Notes: a model not told the origin generated them from the sequence alone. A DNA stretch of 64,000 nt from Novosphingobium sp. PC22D (GCF_002556635.1 NZ_MWMO01000002.1:434001-498000); one strand, 5' to 3'. Counted from the stretch's first letter, positions 52,825 to 62,683 are shown. A program made the numbers and translations.

Positions 52825-52917
52825 AGTCTGTCTCTCTGAAGCCGCCGATCCACCCCTTGCGGATCATGCAACGTGCGGCTGTGGGACTTGCTCTGCACAA
52901 CTTGGTGTCGCGTTAAT

Positions 52918-52931
52918 TTGATTGCGCGCAA
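52918..52931 (-). promoter_or_regulatory. Weak FNR-like site upstream of ompW
   Basis: Read on the minus strand TTGCG-CGCA-ATCAA, eight of ten positions. At -41.5 the ompW transcript would begin near 52883, a 59-nt leader. Weaker than the other boxes. Confidence 0.35.
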
Positions 52932-52972
52932 TTTCCGTAAGTTTCGCAGAAATCTTTGCAAAGCCGTCCAAT

Positions 52973-52986
52973 TTGATGATCGTCAA
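52973..52986 (+). promoter_or_regulatory. FNR/FixK box ahead of ccoN
   Basis: TTGAT-GATC-GTCAA, nine of ten consensus positions. Centred 75 bp before the ccoN ATG, so class II activation puts the transcript start near 53021. Confidence 0.7.
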
Positions 52987-53054
52987 TGTTGGATGTAGGG
53001 GTAAGGTCCAAGGCCACCGATAGGTTGGACGGGCAATCAACGGAAAGACACGCT

Positions 53055-54704
53055 ATGCAAACGGTCCTCGCACGGGCAGGCATATGGCTTGTAGTGCTTC
53101 TCTTCGCCGTAATCGCGGTCGCGGCGGCGGCTGACGGCGGGTTCGCCATTCACATGTCGATCGTCGCGCTCGCCGCGCTCATCGGCCTGTGGGTTTCGAT
53201 CAGCGGTGCCGACTACGCCGGCATTGCGCGCGGTATCCTCAAGATCCCCGACGAAGGCCGATACGACGACGACCCCGTCCGCTGGGGCGTGATCGCCACG
53301 GTGTTCTGGGGCATCGCGGGTTTCCTCGCAGGATTGTTCATCGCGCTGCAGCTCACCTGGCCGGTGCTCAATCTCGAGCCCTTCCTCAACTTCGGCCGGC
53401 TGCGTCCGCTGCATACGTCCGCGGTGATCTTCGCGTTCGGCGGCAACGCGCTGATCGCGACCAGCTTTTACGTCGTACAGCGCACCTGCCGCGCGCGGCT
53501 CGCCTTTCCAGGCCTCGCCCGTTTCGTGTTCTGGGGATACCAGCTCTTCATCGTGCTCGCCGCCACCGGCTACCTGCTGGGCGTCACCCAGTCCAAGGAG
53601 TACGCCGAGCCCGAATGGTACGTCGACTGGTGGTTGACGATCGTCTGGGTCGCCTACCTGGTGGTCTTCGCCGGCACGATCCTCAAGCGCTCCGAACCGC
53701 ACATCTACGTCGCCAACTGGTTCTACCTGGCGTTCATCCTGACCGTGGCGATGCTGCACATCGTCAACAACCTCGACATGCCGGTGAGCCTGTTCGGCTC
53801 CAAGAGCTATCCGCTCTTCGCCGGGGTCCAGGGCGCGCTGGTGCAGTGGTGGTACGGCCACAACGCGGTGGGCTTCTTCCTGACCGCCGGCTTCCTGGCG
53901 ATGATGTACTACTTCGTGCCCAAGCAGGCCGAACGCCCGATCTACTCCTACCGGCTGTCGATCATCCACTTCTGGTCGCTGATCTTCCTCTACATCTGGG
54001 CGGGTCCGCACCATCTGCACTACACCGCGCTGCCCGACTGGGCGCAGACGCTGGGCATGGTGTTCTCGGTGATGCTGTGGATGCCGAGCTGGGGCGGCAT
54101 GATCAACGGCCTGATGACGCTCAACGGCGCCTGGGACAAGGTTCGCACCGACCCGATCATCCGCATGATGGTCATGGCCCTCGCCTTCTACGGCATGAGC
54201 ACCTTCGAAGGGCCGATGCTGTCGATCAAGAGCGTCAACTCGCTGTCGCACTACACCGACTGGACCATCGGCCACGTCCACTCCGGCGCGCTGGGATGGA
54301 ACGGCATGATCACCTTCGCCGCCGTGTACTACCTCGCGCCGCGCCTGTGGAACCGCGAGCGGCTCTACTCGCTGCGGATGGTCAACTGGCACTTCTGGCT
54401 CGCGACCTCGGGAATCGTCTTCTACGCCGCGAGCATGTGGGTGGCGGGCATCACCCAGGGCCTGATGTGGCGCGAGTACGGGCCCGACGGCTATCTGGTG
54501 AACTCGTTCGCCGACACCGTCGCCGCGCTCCACCCGATGTTCATCCTGCGAGCCTTCGGCGGACTGCTCTACCTCTCGGGAGCCATCCTGATGGTGATCA
54601 ACGTCTGGGCCACGATCCTGGGCAAGTTGCGCGACGAGGTGCCGATGCACGACGCCGCCTACGATCCGCAGGCCGATCGCCCCATCCTCGCCCCCGCCGA
54701 ATGA
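53055..54704 (+). CDS. ccoN: cbb3-type cytochrome c oxidase subunit I
   Basis: Catalytic haem-copper subunit, reducing oxygen to water and pumping protons in the inner membrane; high oxygen affinity. 549 residues, 12-14 spans. Conserved haem b/b3 and CuB His in [38 protein letters not shown] and [13 protein letters not shown], with the cbb3 cross-link Tyr region near SIIHFWSL. Start ATG 53055 after GGAAAG; in-frame codons upstream overlap the FNR box. First gene of ccoNOQPGHIS. Confidence 0.96.
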   Translation: MQTVLARAGIWLVVLLFAVIAVAAAADGGFAIHMSIVALAALIGLWVSISGADYAGIARGILKIPDEGRYDDDPVRWGVIATVFWGIAGFLAGLFIALQLTWPVLNLEPFLNFGRLRPLHTSAVIFAFGGNALIATSFYVVQRTCRARLAFPGLARFVFWGYQLFIVLAATGYLLGVTQSKEYAEPEWYVDWWLTIVWVAYLVVFAGTILKRSEPHIYVANWFYLAFILTVAMLHIVNNLDMPVSLFGSKSYPLFAGVQGALVQWWYGHNAVGFFLTAGFLAMMYYFVPKQAERPIYSYRLSIIHFWSLIFLYIWAGPHHLHYTALPDWAQTLGMVFSVMLWMPSWGGMINGLMTLNGAWDKVRTDPIIRMMVMALAFYGMSTFEGPMLSIKSVNSLSHYTDWTIGHVHSGALGWNGMITFAAVYYLAPRLWNRERLYSLRMVNWHFWLATSGIVFYAASMWVAGITQGLMWREYGPDGYLVNSFADTVAALHPMFILRAFGGLLYLSGAILMVINVWATILGKLRDEVPMHDAAYDPQADRPILAPAE

Positions 54705-54726
54705 CGCGCGCAAAGGGAACCGACCA

Positions 54727-55476
54727 ATGACTTCCATGACCGAGAGGCACAAGACGCTCGAAAAGAACGTCACGCTGCTGGGTATCGCCGCGCTCGTCAC
54801 TGTCGCCATCGGCGGCATCGTCGAGATCGCACCACTCTTCTGGATCGACAACACGATCGAGAAGGTCGACGGGATGCGGCCCTACACTCCGCTCGAGCAG
54901 GCGGGCCGCGACATCTACGTGCGCGAGGGGTGCTACGTCTGCCACAGCCAGATGATCCGTCCCTTCCGCGACGAGGTTGAGCGCTACGGCCACTACTCGC
55001 TCGCGGCCGAATCGATGTACGACCACCCGTTCCAGTGGGGTTCCAAGCGCACCGGGCCTGACCTGGCGCGCGTCGGCGGGCGCTATTCGGACGCCTGGCA
55101 CGTTCAGCACCTCACCGATCCGCAATCGGTCGTGCCCGAAAGCGTGATGCCGCAGTACGGCTTCCTCAAGGAGCACGACCTGGTGGTCGACGATCCCGCG
55201 GCGAACCTCGTCGCGCTGCGCCGGGTCGGCGTGCCCTACAGCGACAAGGATGTCGAAATGGCCGCCGCCGACCTCAAGGCGCAGGCCGATCCCGAGGCGG
55301 ACGCGGGCGATCTCGCCGCGCGCTATCCCAAGGCGCAGATCCGCGACTACGACGGCGATCCGACGCGGCTCACCGAAATGGATGCGCTCGTCGCCTACCT
55401 CCAGATGCTCGGTACGCTCGTCGACGTCGACAGCGCCGCGGCGCAGGAGGACCTCGCCACGGAGAAGGGCCGATGA
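54727..55476 (+). CDS. ccoO: cbb3 oxidase monohaem cytochrome c subunit II
   Basis: 249 residues. N-terminal membrane anchor ([20 protein letters not shown]), then periplasmic cytochrome c with haem site Cys69-x2-Cys72-His73 ([13 protein letters not shown]) and distal Met in [13 protein letters not shown]. Receives electrons from CcoP and passes them to CcoN. Starts 22 bp after ccoN; last codons overlap ccoQ. Confidence 0.96.
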   Translation: MTSMTERHKTLEKNVTLLGIAALVTVAIGGIVEIAPLFWIDNTIEKVDGMRPYTPLEQAGRDIYVREGCYVCHSQMIRPFRDEVERYGHYSLAAESMYDHPFQWGSKRTGPDLARVGGRYSDAWHVQHLTDPQSVVPESVMPQYGFLKEHDLVVDDPAANLVALRRVGVPYSDKDVEMAAADLKAQADPEADAGDLAARYPKAQIRDYDGDPTRLTEMDALVAYLQMLGTLVDVDSAAAQEDLATEKGR

Positions 55477-55646
55477 ACCCGCACTCCACGTACGAGGCGC
55501 TGCGGCATCTCGCCGATAGCTGGGGGCTGGCGATCATGATCGTAATCTTCCTCTCGCTCGCGCTCTGGCCGTTCCGCCCGGGCGCTCGCGCCAAGAACAA
55601 CGACGCGGCCCAGATGATATTCAAGGACGAGAACGATGGCCAATAA
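55473..55646 (+). CDS. ccoQ: cbb3 oxidase small subunit CcoQ
   Basis: 57 residues: [20 protein letters not shown], one membrane span ([14 protein letters not shown]), then a charged tail with FKDEN. Stabilises the cbb3 complex. The ATG overlaps the ccoO stop by four bases and its end overlaps the ccoP start by 11 bases. Confidence 0.93.
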   Translation: MNPHSTYEALRHLADSWGLAIMIVIFLSLALWPFRPGARAKNNDAAQMIFKDENDGQ

Positions 55647-56550
55647 GCGCATCGACGAAGCGACCCAGACCGAGACCGTCGGCCACGAGTGGGACGGGAT
55701 CGAGGAACTCAACACCCCTCTGCCGCGCTGGTGGCTCTGGACCTTCTACGCCACGATCATCTTCGCGATCGCCTATTGCGTGGCCTATCCGGCTTGGCCG
55801 CTGGTCAAGCAGGGCACCGAGGGCATGCTGGGATGGACCAGCCGCGGGCAGCTCGCCAAGGAGATGTCGGCGGCCGACCAGGCCCGCACCTCGGTTCGCG
55901 AGGCGCTGGCGCGCGTCCCGATCGAGCGGCTGCCCGAGGACGGCGGCCTGATGCGGCAGGCGGTGGCCGGCGGCGCGGCGGCGTTCAAGGTCAACTGCGT
56001 GCAATGCCACGGCGCCGGCGCGGCCGGATCGAAGGGCTTCCCCAACCTCAACGACGACGACTGGCTGTGGGGCGGCGACCTGAGGGCGATCGAGACGACG
56101 CTGGTTCACGGCATCCGCCAACCGGGCGACGACCAGACGCGCACCAGCCTGATGCCCTCGTTCGGCGAAATCCTGGAGCCCGGGCAGATCGAGGATCTGA
56201 CGAGCTATGTCCTGACGCTGTCGGGCAGGGAGAAGCCCAGCGCATCGGCGCAGCGCGGCGCGCAGCTCTTCGCGGACAACTGCACGGTTTGTCACGGCGC
56301 CGACGGCAAGGGGCTGCGCGAATTCGGCGCGCCCAACCTGGCCGACGCCATCTGGCTCTACGGCGGCACCCGCGAGGCGGTTGCAAGCCAGATCCGCAAT
56401 CCTCACATGGGGGTCATGCCCGCATGGAATGCGCGTCTTGATCCGGTTACGATCAAGATGCTGGCCGCCTACGTCCACTCGCTCGGCGGCGGCGAGGACT
56501 TTGTCGAGGTCGCCGAAAATCCGGCGGTAGAGGTCGATGAACAACCCTGA
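55636..56550 (+). CDS. ccoP: cbb3 oxidase dihaem cytochrome c subunit III
   Basis: 304 residues. N-terminal span (LWTFYATIIFAIAYCVAYPA) with the CcoP signature HEWDGIEELNTPLPRWW, then two cytochrome c domains: Cys121-x2-Cys124-His125 (CVQCHGAG) and Cys215-x2-Cys218-His219 (CTVCHGAD), with Met ligands in TRTSLMPSFGEIL and HMGVMPAWNARL. Electron entry point of the oxidase. Overlaps ccoG by 14 bp. Confidence 0.96.
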   Translation: MANKRIDEATQTETVGHEWDGIEELNTPLPRWWLWTFYATIIFAIAYCVAYPAWPLVKQGTEGMLGWTSRGQLAKEMSAADQARTSVREALARVPIERLPEDGGLMRQAVAGGAAAFKVNCVQCHGAGAAGSKGFPNLNDDDWLWGGDLRAIETTLVHGIRQPGDDQTRTSLMPSFGEILEPGQIEDLTSYVLTLSGREKPSASAQRGAQLFADNCTVCHGADGKGLREFGAPNLADAIWLYGGTREAVASQIRNPHMGVMPAWNARLDPVTIKMLAAYVHSLGGGEDFVEVAENPAVEVDEQP

Positions 56551-57997
56551 CACCACCCTGAAGACCGAAGACCGGCCGCTGTCGCTCTACGAGAAGCACG
56601 AGCCGGTCTTCAACAAGCGTATCGACGGCAAGTTCAGGCGGATCAAGTGGGCGATCATGGTCGCCTGCCTGCTGGTCTACTGGATCACGCCGTGGATCCG
56701 CTGGGACAGGGGCCCCTATGCCCCCGATCAGGCGGTGCTGGTCGATCTCGCGCATCGCCGCTTCTACATGTTCGGCATCGAGATCTGGCCGCACGAGTTC
56801 TATTTCGTCGCCGGCCTGCTGATCATGGCGGGCATCGGCCTGTTCCTCGTGACCAGCGCCGTCGGCCGCGCCTGGTGCGGCTATGCCTGCCCGCAGACGG
56901 TCTGGACCGATCTTTTCCAGCACGTCGACCGCTTCTTCGACGGCGATCGCAATGCCCGCGCCCGGCTCTACCGGGCACCGTGGGGGCCGGCCAAGATCGC
57001 CCGCCGGCTCGCCAAATGGACCGTCTACCTCCTGATCAGCTTCGCCACCGGCGGCGCCTGGATCTTCTATTTCGCCGACGCGCCCACGCTGCACCAGGAA
57101 TTCTGGTCGGGCACCGCCGCGCCGGTCGCCTATGCCACGGTCTTCGTGCTGACGATGACCACTTTCGTGCTCGGCGGCTTCATGCGCGAGCAGGTCTGCG
57201 TCTACATGTGCCCCTGGCCGCGCATCCAGACCGCGATGCTCGACGAGAAGAGCCTGATCGTCACCTACAAGGACTGGCGCGGCGAACCGCGCGGTAGCCT
57301 CAAGAAGGCGCAGAAGAACCCCGGCCAGTTCGGCGACTGCGTGGACTGCAACCAGTGCGTCGCGGTCTGCCCGACGGGCATCGACATCCGCGAGGGGCCG
57401 CAGATCGGCTGCATCACCTGCGCGCTGTGCATCGACGCCTGCGACCGGGTGATGAAGGAAACCGGCCGGCCGCGCGGGCTGATCGACTACGCCACGCTCG
57501 AGGACTCCGAGCGCGAGAAGCAGGGCCAGCCGCCGACGCGGCATCTCAAGTTGATCTGGCGCCCGCGCACGATCCTCTACTTCTGCATCTGGTCGGGGAT
57601 CGGGCTCGCGCTGCTGTTCATGCTCGGCACCCGCGTCCACACCGACCTCACCGTCGCCAAGGACCGCAATCCGCCCTATATCGTGCTCAGCGACGGCTCG
57701 ATCCGCAACGCCTACACCCTGCGGCTGCGCAACATGGAGAGCCGCCCGCGCGAGATGGAGGTGGCGATCAACGGCCTGCCCGGCGCGGTGATGTGGAGCG
57801 AGGACATCAGCGCCGACCAGGCGGCCCGCAGCGTTCGGCGCACCGTAGCGGCCGACGAGACCCAGTCGATGCGCGCTTACGTTTCCGTACCCGCCGGCAC
57901 GCAGGACAAGGACTTCACCTTCACGCTGCGCGCGCTTGACGAACAGGGCGAGACCGACACGGTCGAGGCCTACATCGATACGCCAGGAGAGCAATGA
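56537..57997 (+). CDS. ccoG: Cytochrome oxidase accessory protein CcoG (copper reductase)
   Basis: 486 residues, membrane-bound Fe-S protein that reduces Cu(II) for cbb3 assembly. Several spans, C-x3-C-P in WCGYACPQTVWTD, YMCPWPR, and two ferredoxin-type clusters CVDCNQCVAVCPTG and CITCALCIDACD. The C-terminal Ig-like domain (FixG_C) follows the last span. The stop overlaps ccoH by four bases. Confidence 0.95.
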   Translation: MNNPDTTLKTEDRPLSLYEKHEPVFNKRIDGKFRRIKWAIMVACLLVYWITPWIRWDRGPYAPDQAVLVDLAHRRFYMFGIEIWPHEFYFVAGLLIMAGIGLFLVTSAVGRAWCGYACPQTVWTDLFQHVDRFFDGDRNARARLYRAPWGPAKIARRLAKWTVYLLISFATGGAWIFYFADAPTLHQEFWSGTAAPVAYATVFVLTMTTFVLGGFMREQVCVYMCPWPRIQTAMLDEKSLIVTYKDWRGEPRGSLKKAQKNPGQFGDCVDCNQCVAVCPTGIDIREGPQIGCITCALCIDACDRVMKETGRPRGLIDYATLEDSEREKQGQPPTRHLKLIWRPRTILYFCIWSGIGLALLFMLGTRVHTDLTVAKDRNPPYIVLSDGSIRNAYTLRLRNMESRPREMEVAINGLPGAVMWSEDISADQAARSVRRTVAADETQSMRAYVSVPAGTQDKDFTFTLRALDEQGETDTVEAYIDTPGEQ

Positions 57998-58458
57998 TGG
58001 CCCGCCCCCATGCGCCCAAGCGCTTCACCGGCAAGCACATGAGCGCGATCCTCGTCGGCGGTTTCGGCGTGGTCATCGCGGTGAACTTCACCATGGCGAC
58101 ACTCGCCAACACGACCTTCGGCGGCGTGGTGGTCGAGAACTCCTACGTCGCCAGCCAGGAGTTCAACGGCTGGCTCGACAAGGCCGAACGGTCGCGCGCG
58201 CTGGGCTGGAAGGCCCAGGCGGTACGACGCCCCGACGGTCGCGTCGCGATCGCGCTCGAAGGCGTCCCTTCCTTCCCGACCGTGACCGCGACGGCCCGCC
58301 ACCCGCTCGGACGGCTGCCCGATATCGCTCTGAGCTTCCAGTCCGACGGCGACGGCAACGTCGTAAGCCGCGAGACGCTGCCGGCGGGGCGCTGGGACAT
58401 TCGCATCGCGATCGAGGCGGGCGGTCACGCGTGGCGCGGCGAGGAGCCGCTCGGATAG
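57994..58458 (+). CDS. ccoH: cbb3 assembly protein FixH/CcoH
   Basis: 154 residues. N-terminal anchor (MSAILVGGFGVVIAVNFTMA), FixH hallmark ENSYVASQEFNGWLDKAERS and a periplasmic beta domain ending in GRWDIRIAIEAGGHAWRGEE. Needed for oxidase assembly in rhizobial and Rhodobacter studies. An ATG pair at 57994/57997 makes the first codon uncertain by one. Confidence 0.93.
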   Translation: MMARPHAPKRFTGKHMSAILVGGFGVVIAVNFTMATLANTTFGGVVVENSYVASQEFNGWLDKAERSRALGWKAQAVRRPDGRVAIALEGVPSFPTVTATARHPLGRLPDIALSFQSDGDGNVVSRETLPAGRWDIRIAIEAGGHAWRGEEPLG

Positions 58459-58465
58459 CGCAATC

Positions 58466-60616
58466 ATGACCGTTTCCGCTCTTCCATCGCAAGCGCAGGA
58501 CGAAGCCGGGCCCGGGATCGCGCCCCAACTCGCGATCGACAGTCGCTTCACCGTGCCGGGCATCCGCTGCGCCGGCTGCATCGGCAAGATCGAGCGCGGG
58601 CTCTCGCAAGTTCCCGGTGTCACGAGGGCACGCGTCAACTTCTCGGCCAAGCGTGTCGCGGTCAGCCACGCGCCGGCGCTGAGCGACGACGTGCTGATCG
58701 AGGAACTGCGCAAGCTAGGCTTCGAGGCGCAGCGCGCCGCCGAAAACCCGCTCGGTCGCGACGACAAGGAAACCAGGTCACTGCTCCGCGCCCTTGCGGT
58801 GGCCGGCTTCGGCATGATGAACATCATGCTGCTCTCGGTCAGCGTCTGGTCGGGCGCGGACGGCGAAACGCGCGAACTGTTCCACTGGCTCTCCGCGCTG
58901 ATCGCGATTCCCGTGATCGCCTATTCCGGCCGCCCGTTCTTCGCTTCGGCGGCCATGGCGCTACGCTATCGCCGCACCAACATGGACGTGCCGATCTCGA
59001 TCGGGATCGTGCTCGCCACCGGGCTCAGCCTGTGGGAGACGGCGACCGGAGGCGCGCACGCCTATTTCGACGGCGCGGTCATGCTGCTGTTCTTCCTGCT
59101 CGCGGGCCGCGCGCTCGATGCGACGATGCGCAGCCGCGCCCGCTCGGGCATCGCCGCCCTGCTCGGCCGGATGGGACGCGGCGCGCATGTGCTCGATACC
59201 GACGGCACCACGCAGTGGACCGAGGCCGACCGGCTCGCGCCCGGCATGATGATGCTCGTCGTCGCGGGTGAATCGCTCGCCGCCGACGGCGAGATCGTCG
59301 AAGGGTCGACCACGATCGACGCCTCGATGCTCACCGGCGAAAGCGAGCCGCGCCCCGCCGTTCCGGGCGACCTGATCCACGCCGGCATGATCAACCTCGG
59401 CAATCCGGTGCGCGTGCGCGTCACCGCCGCCGCGCAGGACACCGCCATCGCCGACATCGCGCGGCTGATGGACGAGGCCGGGCAGTCACGCTCGCGCTAC
59501 GTGCGCGTGGCCGACCGCGCCGCGCGCTTCTACGCGCCCGCCGTCCACTCGCTCGCCGCGTTCAGCTTCGTGGGCTGGATGGTCGCGGGCGCGGGTGTGC
59601 ACCAGTCGCTGCTGGTCGCAGTCGCGGTGCTGATCATCACCTGCCCCTGCGCGCTCGGCCTCGCGGTGCCCGCCGCGCAAGTCGTCGCCTCGGGCGCACT
59701 GCTCAGGAAGGGCCTCCTCATCAAGGACGGCAGCGCGCTCGAACGGCTCGCCGAAGTCGATCGCGCGGTCTTCGACAAGACCGGGACGCTCACCCTGGGC
59801 GAGCCGCGCCCGGTCGATCTGTCCGCCCTCGCCCCGGATGAATGCCGCACCGTGCTCGCGCTCGCCCAGTCGAGCCGCCATCCGCTCAGCCGGGGACTGG
59901 TGCAGGCGCTTCAGGCCGCGGGCGTCGAGCCCGCCGCGCTCGGACCGGTCGACGAGACCGTCGGCGAAGGCGTCCGCGCCCGCGTTGATGGCGAGGTCGC
60001 GGCGCTGCTGCGCCCCGACGGCGCTGCCGAGGGCCTCACCGTCGATTTCGTCCACGGCGCACGGCGCGTGCGCATCGCCTTCAACGACCCGCAGCGTCCC
60101 GACGTGGCCGAAACCATCGCCGCGCTCGGCGCGATGGGGGTCACCAGCCGAATCCTTTCGGGCGATCGCGACGGCGCGGTTCGCGCGCTTGCCGAGGATC
60201 TCGGGCTCGAAGGTCAGGGCGGCATGCAGCCCGCCGACAAGCTCGATGTCCTGCAACGCCTGGCCGAAGCCGGACACCACACGCTGATGATCGGCGACGG
60301 CCTCAACGACGGGCCGGCGCTTGCCGGGGCGCACGTCTCGATCGCGCCGGGCGGCGCCAGCGACGTCAGCCAGCAGGCGGCGGACGCGGTCTTCGTCGGC
60401 GAGCGGCTCATGCCCGTCGCGCTGGCGGTCAAGGTCTCGCGCCGGACCATGGCGGTGGTTCGCCAGAACTTCGCGCTCGCCATCGGCTACAACACGCTTG
60501 CGGTGCCGCTCGCGATCCTCGGCGTCGTCACCCCGCTGATCGCGGCGGTCGCGATGTCGCTGTCCAGCCTGATCGTCGTCGGCAACTCGCTGCGCCTGGC
60601 GAGGGCGGCCGGGTGA
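58466..60616 (+). CDS. ccoI: Copper-translocating P1B-type ATPase for cbb3 assembly
   Basis: 716 residues. Metal-binding domain with GIRCAGCIGKIE (Cys35/Cys38), eight-span P1B core with ITCPCALGLAVP (membrane C-P-C), phosphorylation loop FDKTGTLT, SSRHPLS for nucleotide binding, and hinge GDGLNDGPALAG. Exports copper for CuB insertion into CcoN. Eight-base gap from ccoH, overlap with ccoS. Confidence 0.96.
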   Translation: MTVSALPSQAQDEAGPGIAPQLAIDSRFTVPGIRCAGCIGKIERGLSQVPGVTRARVNFSAKRVAVSHAPALSDDVLIEELRKLGFEAQRAAENPLGRDDKETRSLLRALAVAGFGMMNIMLLSVSVWSGADGETRELFHWLSALIAIPVIAYSGRPFFASAAMALRYRRTNMDVPISIGIVLATGLSLWETATGGAHAYFDGAVMLLFFLLAGRALDATMRSRARSGIAALLGRMGRGAHVLDTDGTTQWTEADRLAPGMMMLVVAGESLAADGEIVEGSTTIDASMLTGESEPRPAVPGDLIHAGMINLGNPVRVRVTAAAQDTAIADIARLMDEAGQSRSRYVRVADRAARFYAPAVHSLAAFSFVGWMVAGAGVHQSLLVAVAVLIITCPCALGLAVPAAQVVASGALLRKGLLIKDGSALERLAEVDRAVFDKTGTLTLGEPRPVDLSALAPDECRTVLALAQSSRHPLSRGLVQALQAAGVEPAALGPVDETVGEGVRARVDGEVAALLRPDGAAEGLTVDFVHGARRVRIAFNDPQRPDVAETIAALGAMGVTSRILSGDRDGAVRALAEDLGLEGQGGMQPADKLDVLQRLAEAGHHTLMIGDGLNDGPALAGAHVSIAPGGASDVSQQAADAVFVGERLMPVALAVKVSRRTMAVVRQNFALAIGYNTLAVPLAILGVVTPLIAAVAMSLSSLIVVGNSLRLARAAG

Positions 60617-60771
60617 ATATTCTGGGCTTTCTCATTCCGCTCGCGCTGCTGATGGGCCTTACCGGGCTCGGCGCGTTCTTCTGGGCCATGCGCAGCGGCC
60701 AGTTCGAGGACCTGGACGGCGCCGCCAATCGCATCCTGATCGACGAGGACGAAGAGGCGAACGGGCAATGA
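60613..60771 (+). CDS. ccoS: cbb3 oxidase maturation protein CcoS
   Basis: 52 residues from GTG 60613, overlapping the ccoI stop by four bases. One membrane span (FLIPLALLMGLTGLGAFFWA) followed by the family motif MRSGQFEDLDGAANRILID and an acidic end. Needed for haem/copper cofactor insertion in studied bacteria. Stop TGA overlaps the start of the next small gene. Confidence 0.93.
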   Translation: MNILGFLIPLALLMGLTGLGAFFWAMRSGQFEDLDGAANRILIDEDEEANGQ

Positions 60772-60989
60772 GGCGAACGATCGCTCTGGCCGCCCTGCTC
60801 GCGATGGTCCCCGCCATGATCGGCGCGCCGCCCGCGCAGGCGAAGGGGCTTTCGGTCGCGCTCTGCTCGGGCGGCACCGTTACGATCCCCGCCGCTCCCC
60901 CGCGCGGCCCCGCCGACCAGCAGAGCCCGTGCTGCGCCAAGGCGTGCCATTCCGGCTGTTCGCGAAAGCGTTTTGACCGATCGCAATGA
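60768..60989 (+). CDS. Small secreted Cys-rich protein between ccoS and hemN
   Basis: 73 residues. Signal peptide MRRTIALAALLAMVPAMIGA with cleavage near AQA, then 48 residues holding Cys33 and the cluster SPCCAKACHSGCSRKR (Cys55, Cys56, Cys60, His61, Cys64). ATGA overlaps on both sides (ccoS stop, hemN start) show it is a genuine member of the operon. The Cys/His cluster could bind copper, zinc or haem during oxidase assembly; no family recognised and the role is inferred. Confidence 0.82.
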   Translation: MRRTIALAALLAMVPAMIGAPPAQAKGLSVALCSGGTVTIPAAPPRGPADQQSPCCAKACHSGCSRKRFDRSQ

Positions 60990-62335
60990 TGAAAAGCCGT
61001 CGCGGCGCTATCCGTCACGACATGTGGAAGTACCATCCCGAACTGCTCGCAATCCCCGTGCCGCGATATACGAGCTTCCCCACGGCGGCGGAGTTCTCGG
61101 ACAGTATCGGCGTTGCCGACTTCGTCTCGGCACTCGAAGGGCTGCGCGGAGAAGCCTCGCTCTACGTGCACATTCCGTTCTGCGAGAAGATCTGCTGGTA
61201 CTGCGGCTGCAACACCAGCGCGGCCGGCCGGCGTGACCGCGTAACGAGCTATCTCGATGCGCTCCACCGCGAGATCGAGCTGGTGAGCGAACGCACGCCG
61301 CGCGCCGTGGATTTCACCGGGATCGCCTTCGGCGGCGGCAGCCCCAATGCGATCCGGCCGGTCGAGTTCGTGCGGCTCGTCCAGCTCCTGACGCAGGCGT
61401 TCCGAACCCCCGACCCGCTGATTTCGATCGAGCTCGATCCGCGCACGCTCTCATCCGAATGGGCCGCCGCGATCGGCGGCATCGGTATCGGCCGGGCCAG
61501 CCTCGGCGTCCAGACCTTCGGTCCCGCGCTGCAACAGGCGATCGGCCGTGTTCAGCCCGAGGACATGATAGAAAGCGCGGTGCGAATGCTGCGCGACGCG
61601 GGCGTGCGCTCGCTCAATTTCGACCTCATGTATGGCCTGCCCGGCCAGACCATGGCCGAGGTCAAGGATTCGCTGCGCAAGGCCGTCGCGCTCGGCGCGG
61701 ACCGGATCGCGCTGTTCGGCTATGCCCACGTGCCGCATATGATCGCCCGGCAGCGCAAGATCGACGCGAGCGCCCTGCCCGATGCGCGCATGCGTTTCGA
61801 CATGGCAGCCGAAGGGCACGACCTGCTGATCGACGAGGGCTACGTTCCCGTCGGCTTCGACCATTTCGCGCGACCCGGCGATCCTCTCGCCCAGGCAGCC
61901 CTGAGCGGTCGGCTCCACCGCAATTTCCAGGGGTTCACCGAGGATTCGGCGCAGTCGGTGCTTGGCCTTGGTGTTTCCGCGATCAGCACGCTGCCCGAAG
62001 TCATCGTGCAGAATGAAAAGAACGCGGGCCGTTACCGGATGCTGACTTCGCAGGATCGCCTCACCCCCTCGCGCGGCGTGAGACGCAGCGCCGACGACCG
62101 CCGCCGCGCACGCGTGATCGAGCAATTGCTCTGCGGGCAGAAGGCCGCGATCGCACCGGCCCTGCGTCGCGAGGTCGACGCGAGCCTCGCGCCGTACCTC
62201 GAGGCAGGGGTCTGCGCGTTCGACGGCGACGATTTGGTGATCGCGCCCGGCGGTCTGCCCTATGCCCGATCGATCGCGGCACGGTTCGACCCCTACCGCG
62301 CGCTCACGGGCAACAGGCTCAGCTCGGCGGTCTGA
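60986..62335 (+). CDS. hemN: Oxygen-independent coproporphyrinogen III oxidase
   Basis: Radical-SAM enzyme making protoporphyrinogen IX for haem without oxygen. 449 residues. Cluster motif Cys66-x3-Cys70-x2-Cys73-x-Cys75 (PFCEKICWYCGCN), GGGSPNAI for SAM, SLGVQTFGPALQQAIGRVQ, FDLMYGLPGQT and YRMLTSQDRL-type C-terminal domain. ATG 60986 overlaps the previous stop; ATG 61022 (MWKYHPELLA) matches the usual N-terminus and is an alternative. Operon position ties haem supply to cbb3 oxidase production at low oxygen. Confidence 0.94.
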   Translation: MMKSRRGAIRHDMWKYHPELLAIPVPRYTSFPTAAEFSDSIGVADFVSALEGLRGEASLYVHIPFCEKICWYCGCNTSAAGRRDRVTSYLDALHREIELVSERTPRAVDFTGIAFGGGSPNAIRPVEFVRLVQLLTQAFRTPDPLISIELDPRTLSSEWAAAIGGIGIGRASLGVQTFGPALQQAIGRVQPEDMIESAVRMLRDAGVRSLNFDLMYGLPGQTMAEVKDSLRKAVALGADRIALFGYAHVPHMIARQRKIDASALPDARMRFDMAAEGHDLLIDEGYVPVGFDHFARPGDPLAQAALSGRLHRNFQGFTEDSAQSVLGLGVSAISTLPEVIVQNEKNAGRYRMLTSQDRLTPSRGVRRSADDRRRARVIEQLLCGQKAAIAPALRREVDASLAPYLEAGVCAFDGDDLVIAPGGLPYARSIAARFDPYRALTGNRLSSAV

Positions 62336-62365
62336 CCTCGAACCGATGGTCCGCCATCGGCACGC

Positions 62366-62683
62366 CTAGTCGCGTTGCTTGTAGAACCACAGCACGCTGG
62401 CAGGCCCGTCGAGCGCGTCGCTCTGACTGATTTCCCCGGATTCCGCACGGCGGCCCATCTCGGCAAGGATCGGCTGGATGTCGTCGATCTCGACTTCGTA
62501 GAGCGCGAGATAAGGCAGGCCCGGCTCGCCCGCCATGCCCATCGCGTAATCGAAGCGCCGGCACGATTTCATCCCCGGAAGGCTGAGAATCTCGGGCGCG
62601 TGCGTCGAATCGTACCATTCGTTATATTCGTCGTCGCGGCCCGGCTTCGCCTTCGACTGCACCACCATTACGTACTTGGCCAT
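62366..62683 (-). CDS. Small dimeric alpha/beta-barrel protein (EthD/DUF4286-like)
   Basis: 105 residues from ATG 62683 with SD GGAGAG. Ferredoxin-like dimeric barrel pattern: MAKYVMVVQSKAKPGRDDEY, NEWYDSTHAPEILSLPGMKS, ...YLALYEVEIDDIQPILAEM, YKQRD end. Members are often of unknown function in catabolic clusters of hydrophobic compounds. 82 bp downstream of the SDR gene on the same strand; probably one operon. Confidence 0.85.
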   Translation of the reverse strand: MAKYVMVVQSKAKPGRDDEYNEWYDSTHAPEILSLPGMKSCRRFDYAMGMAGEPGLPYLALYEVEIDDIQPILAEMGRRAESGEISQSDALDGPASVLWFYKQRD

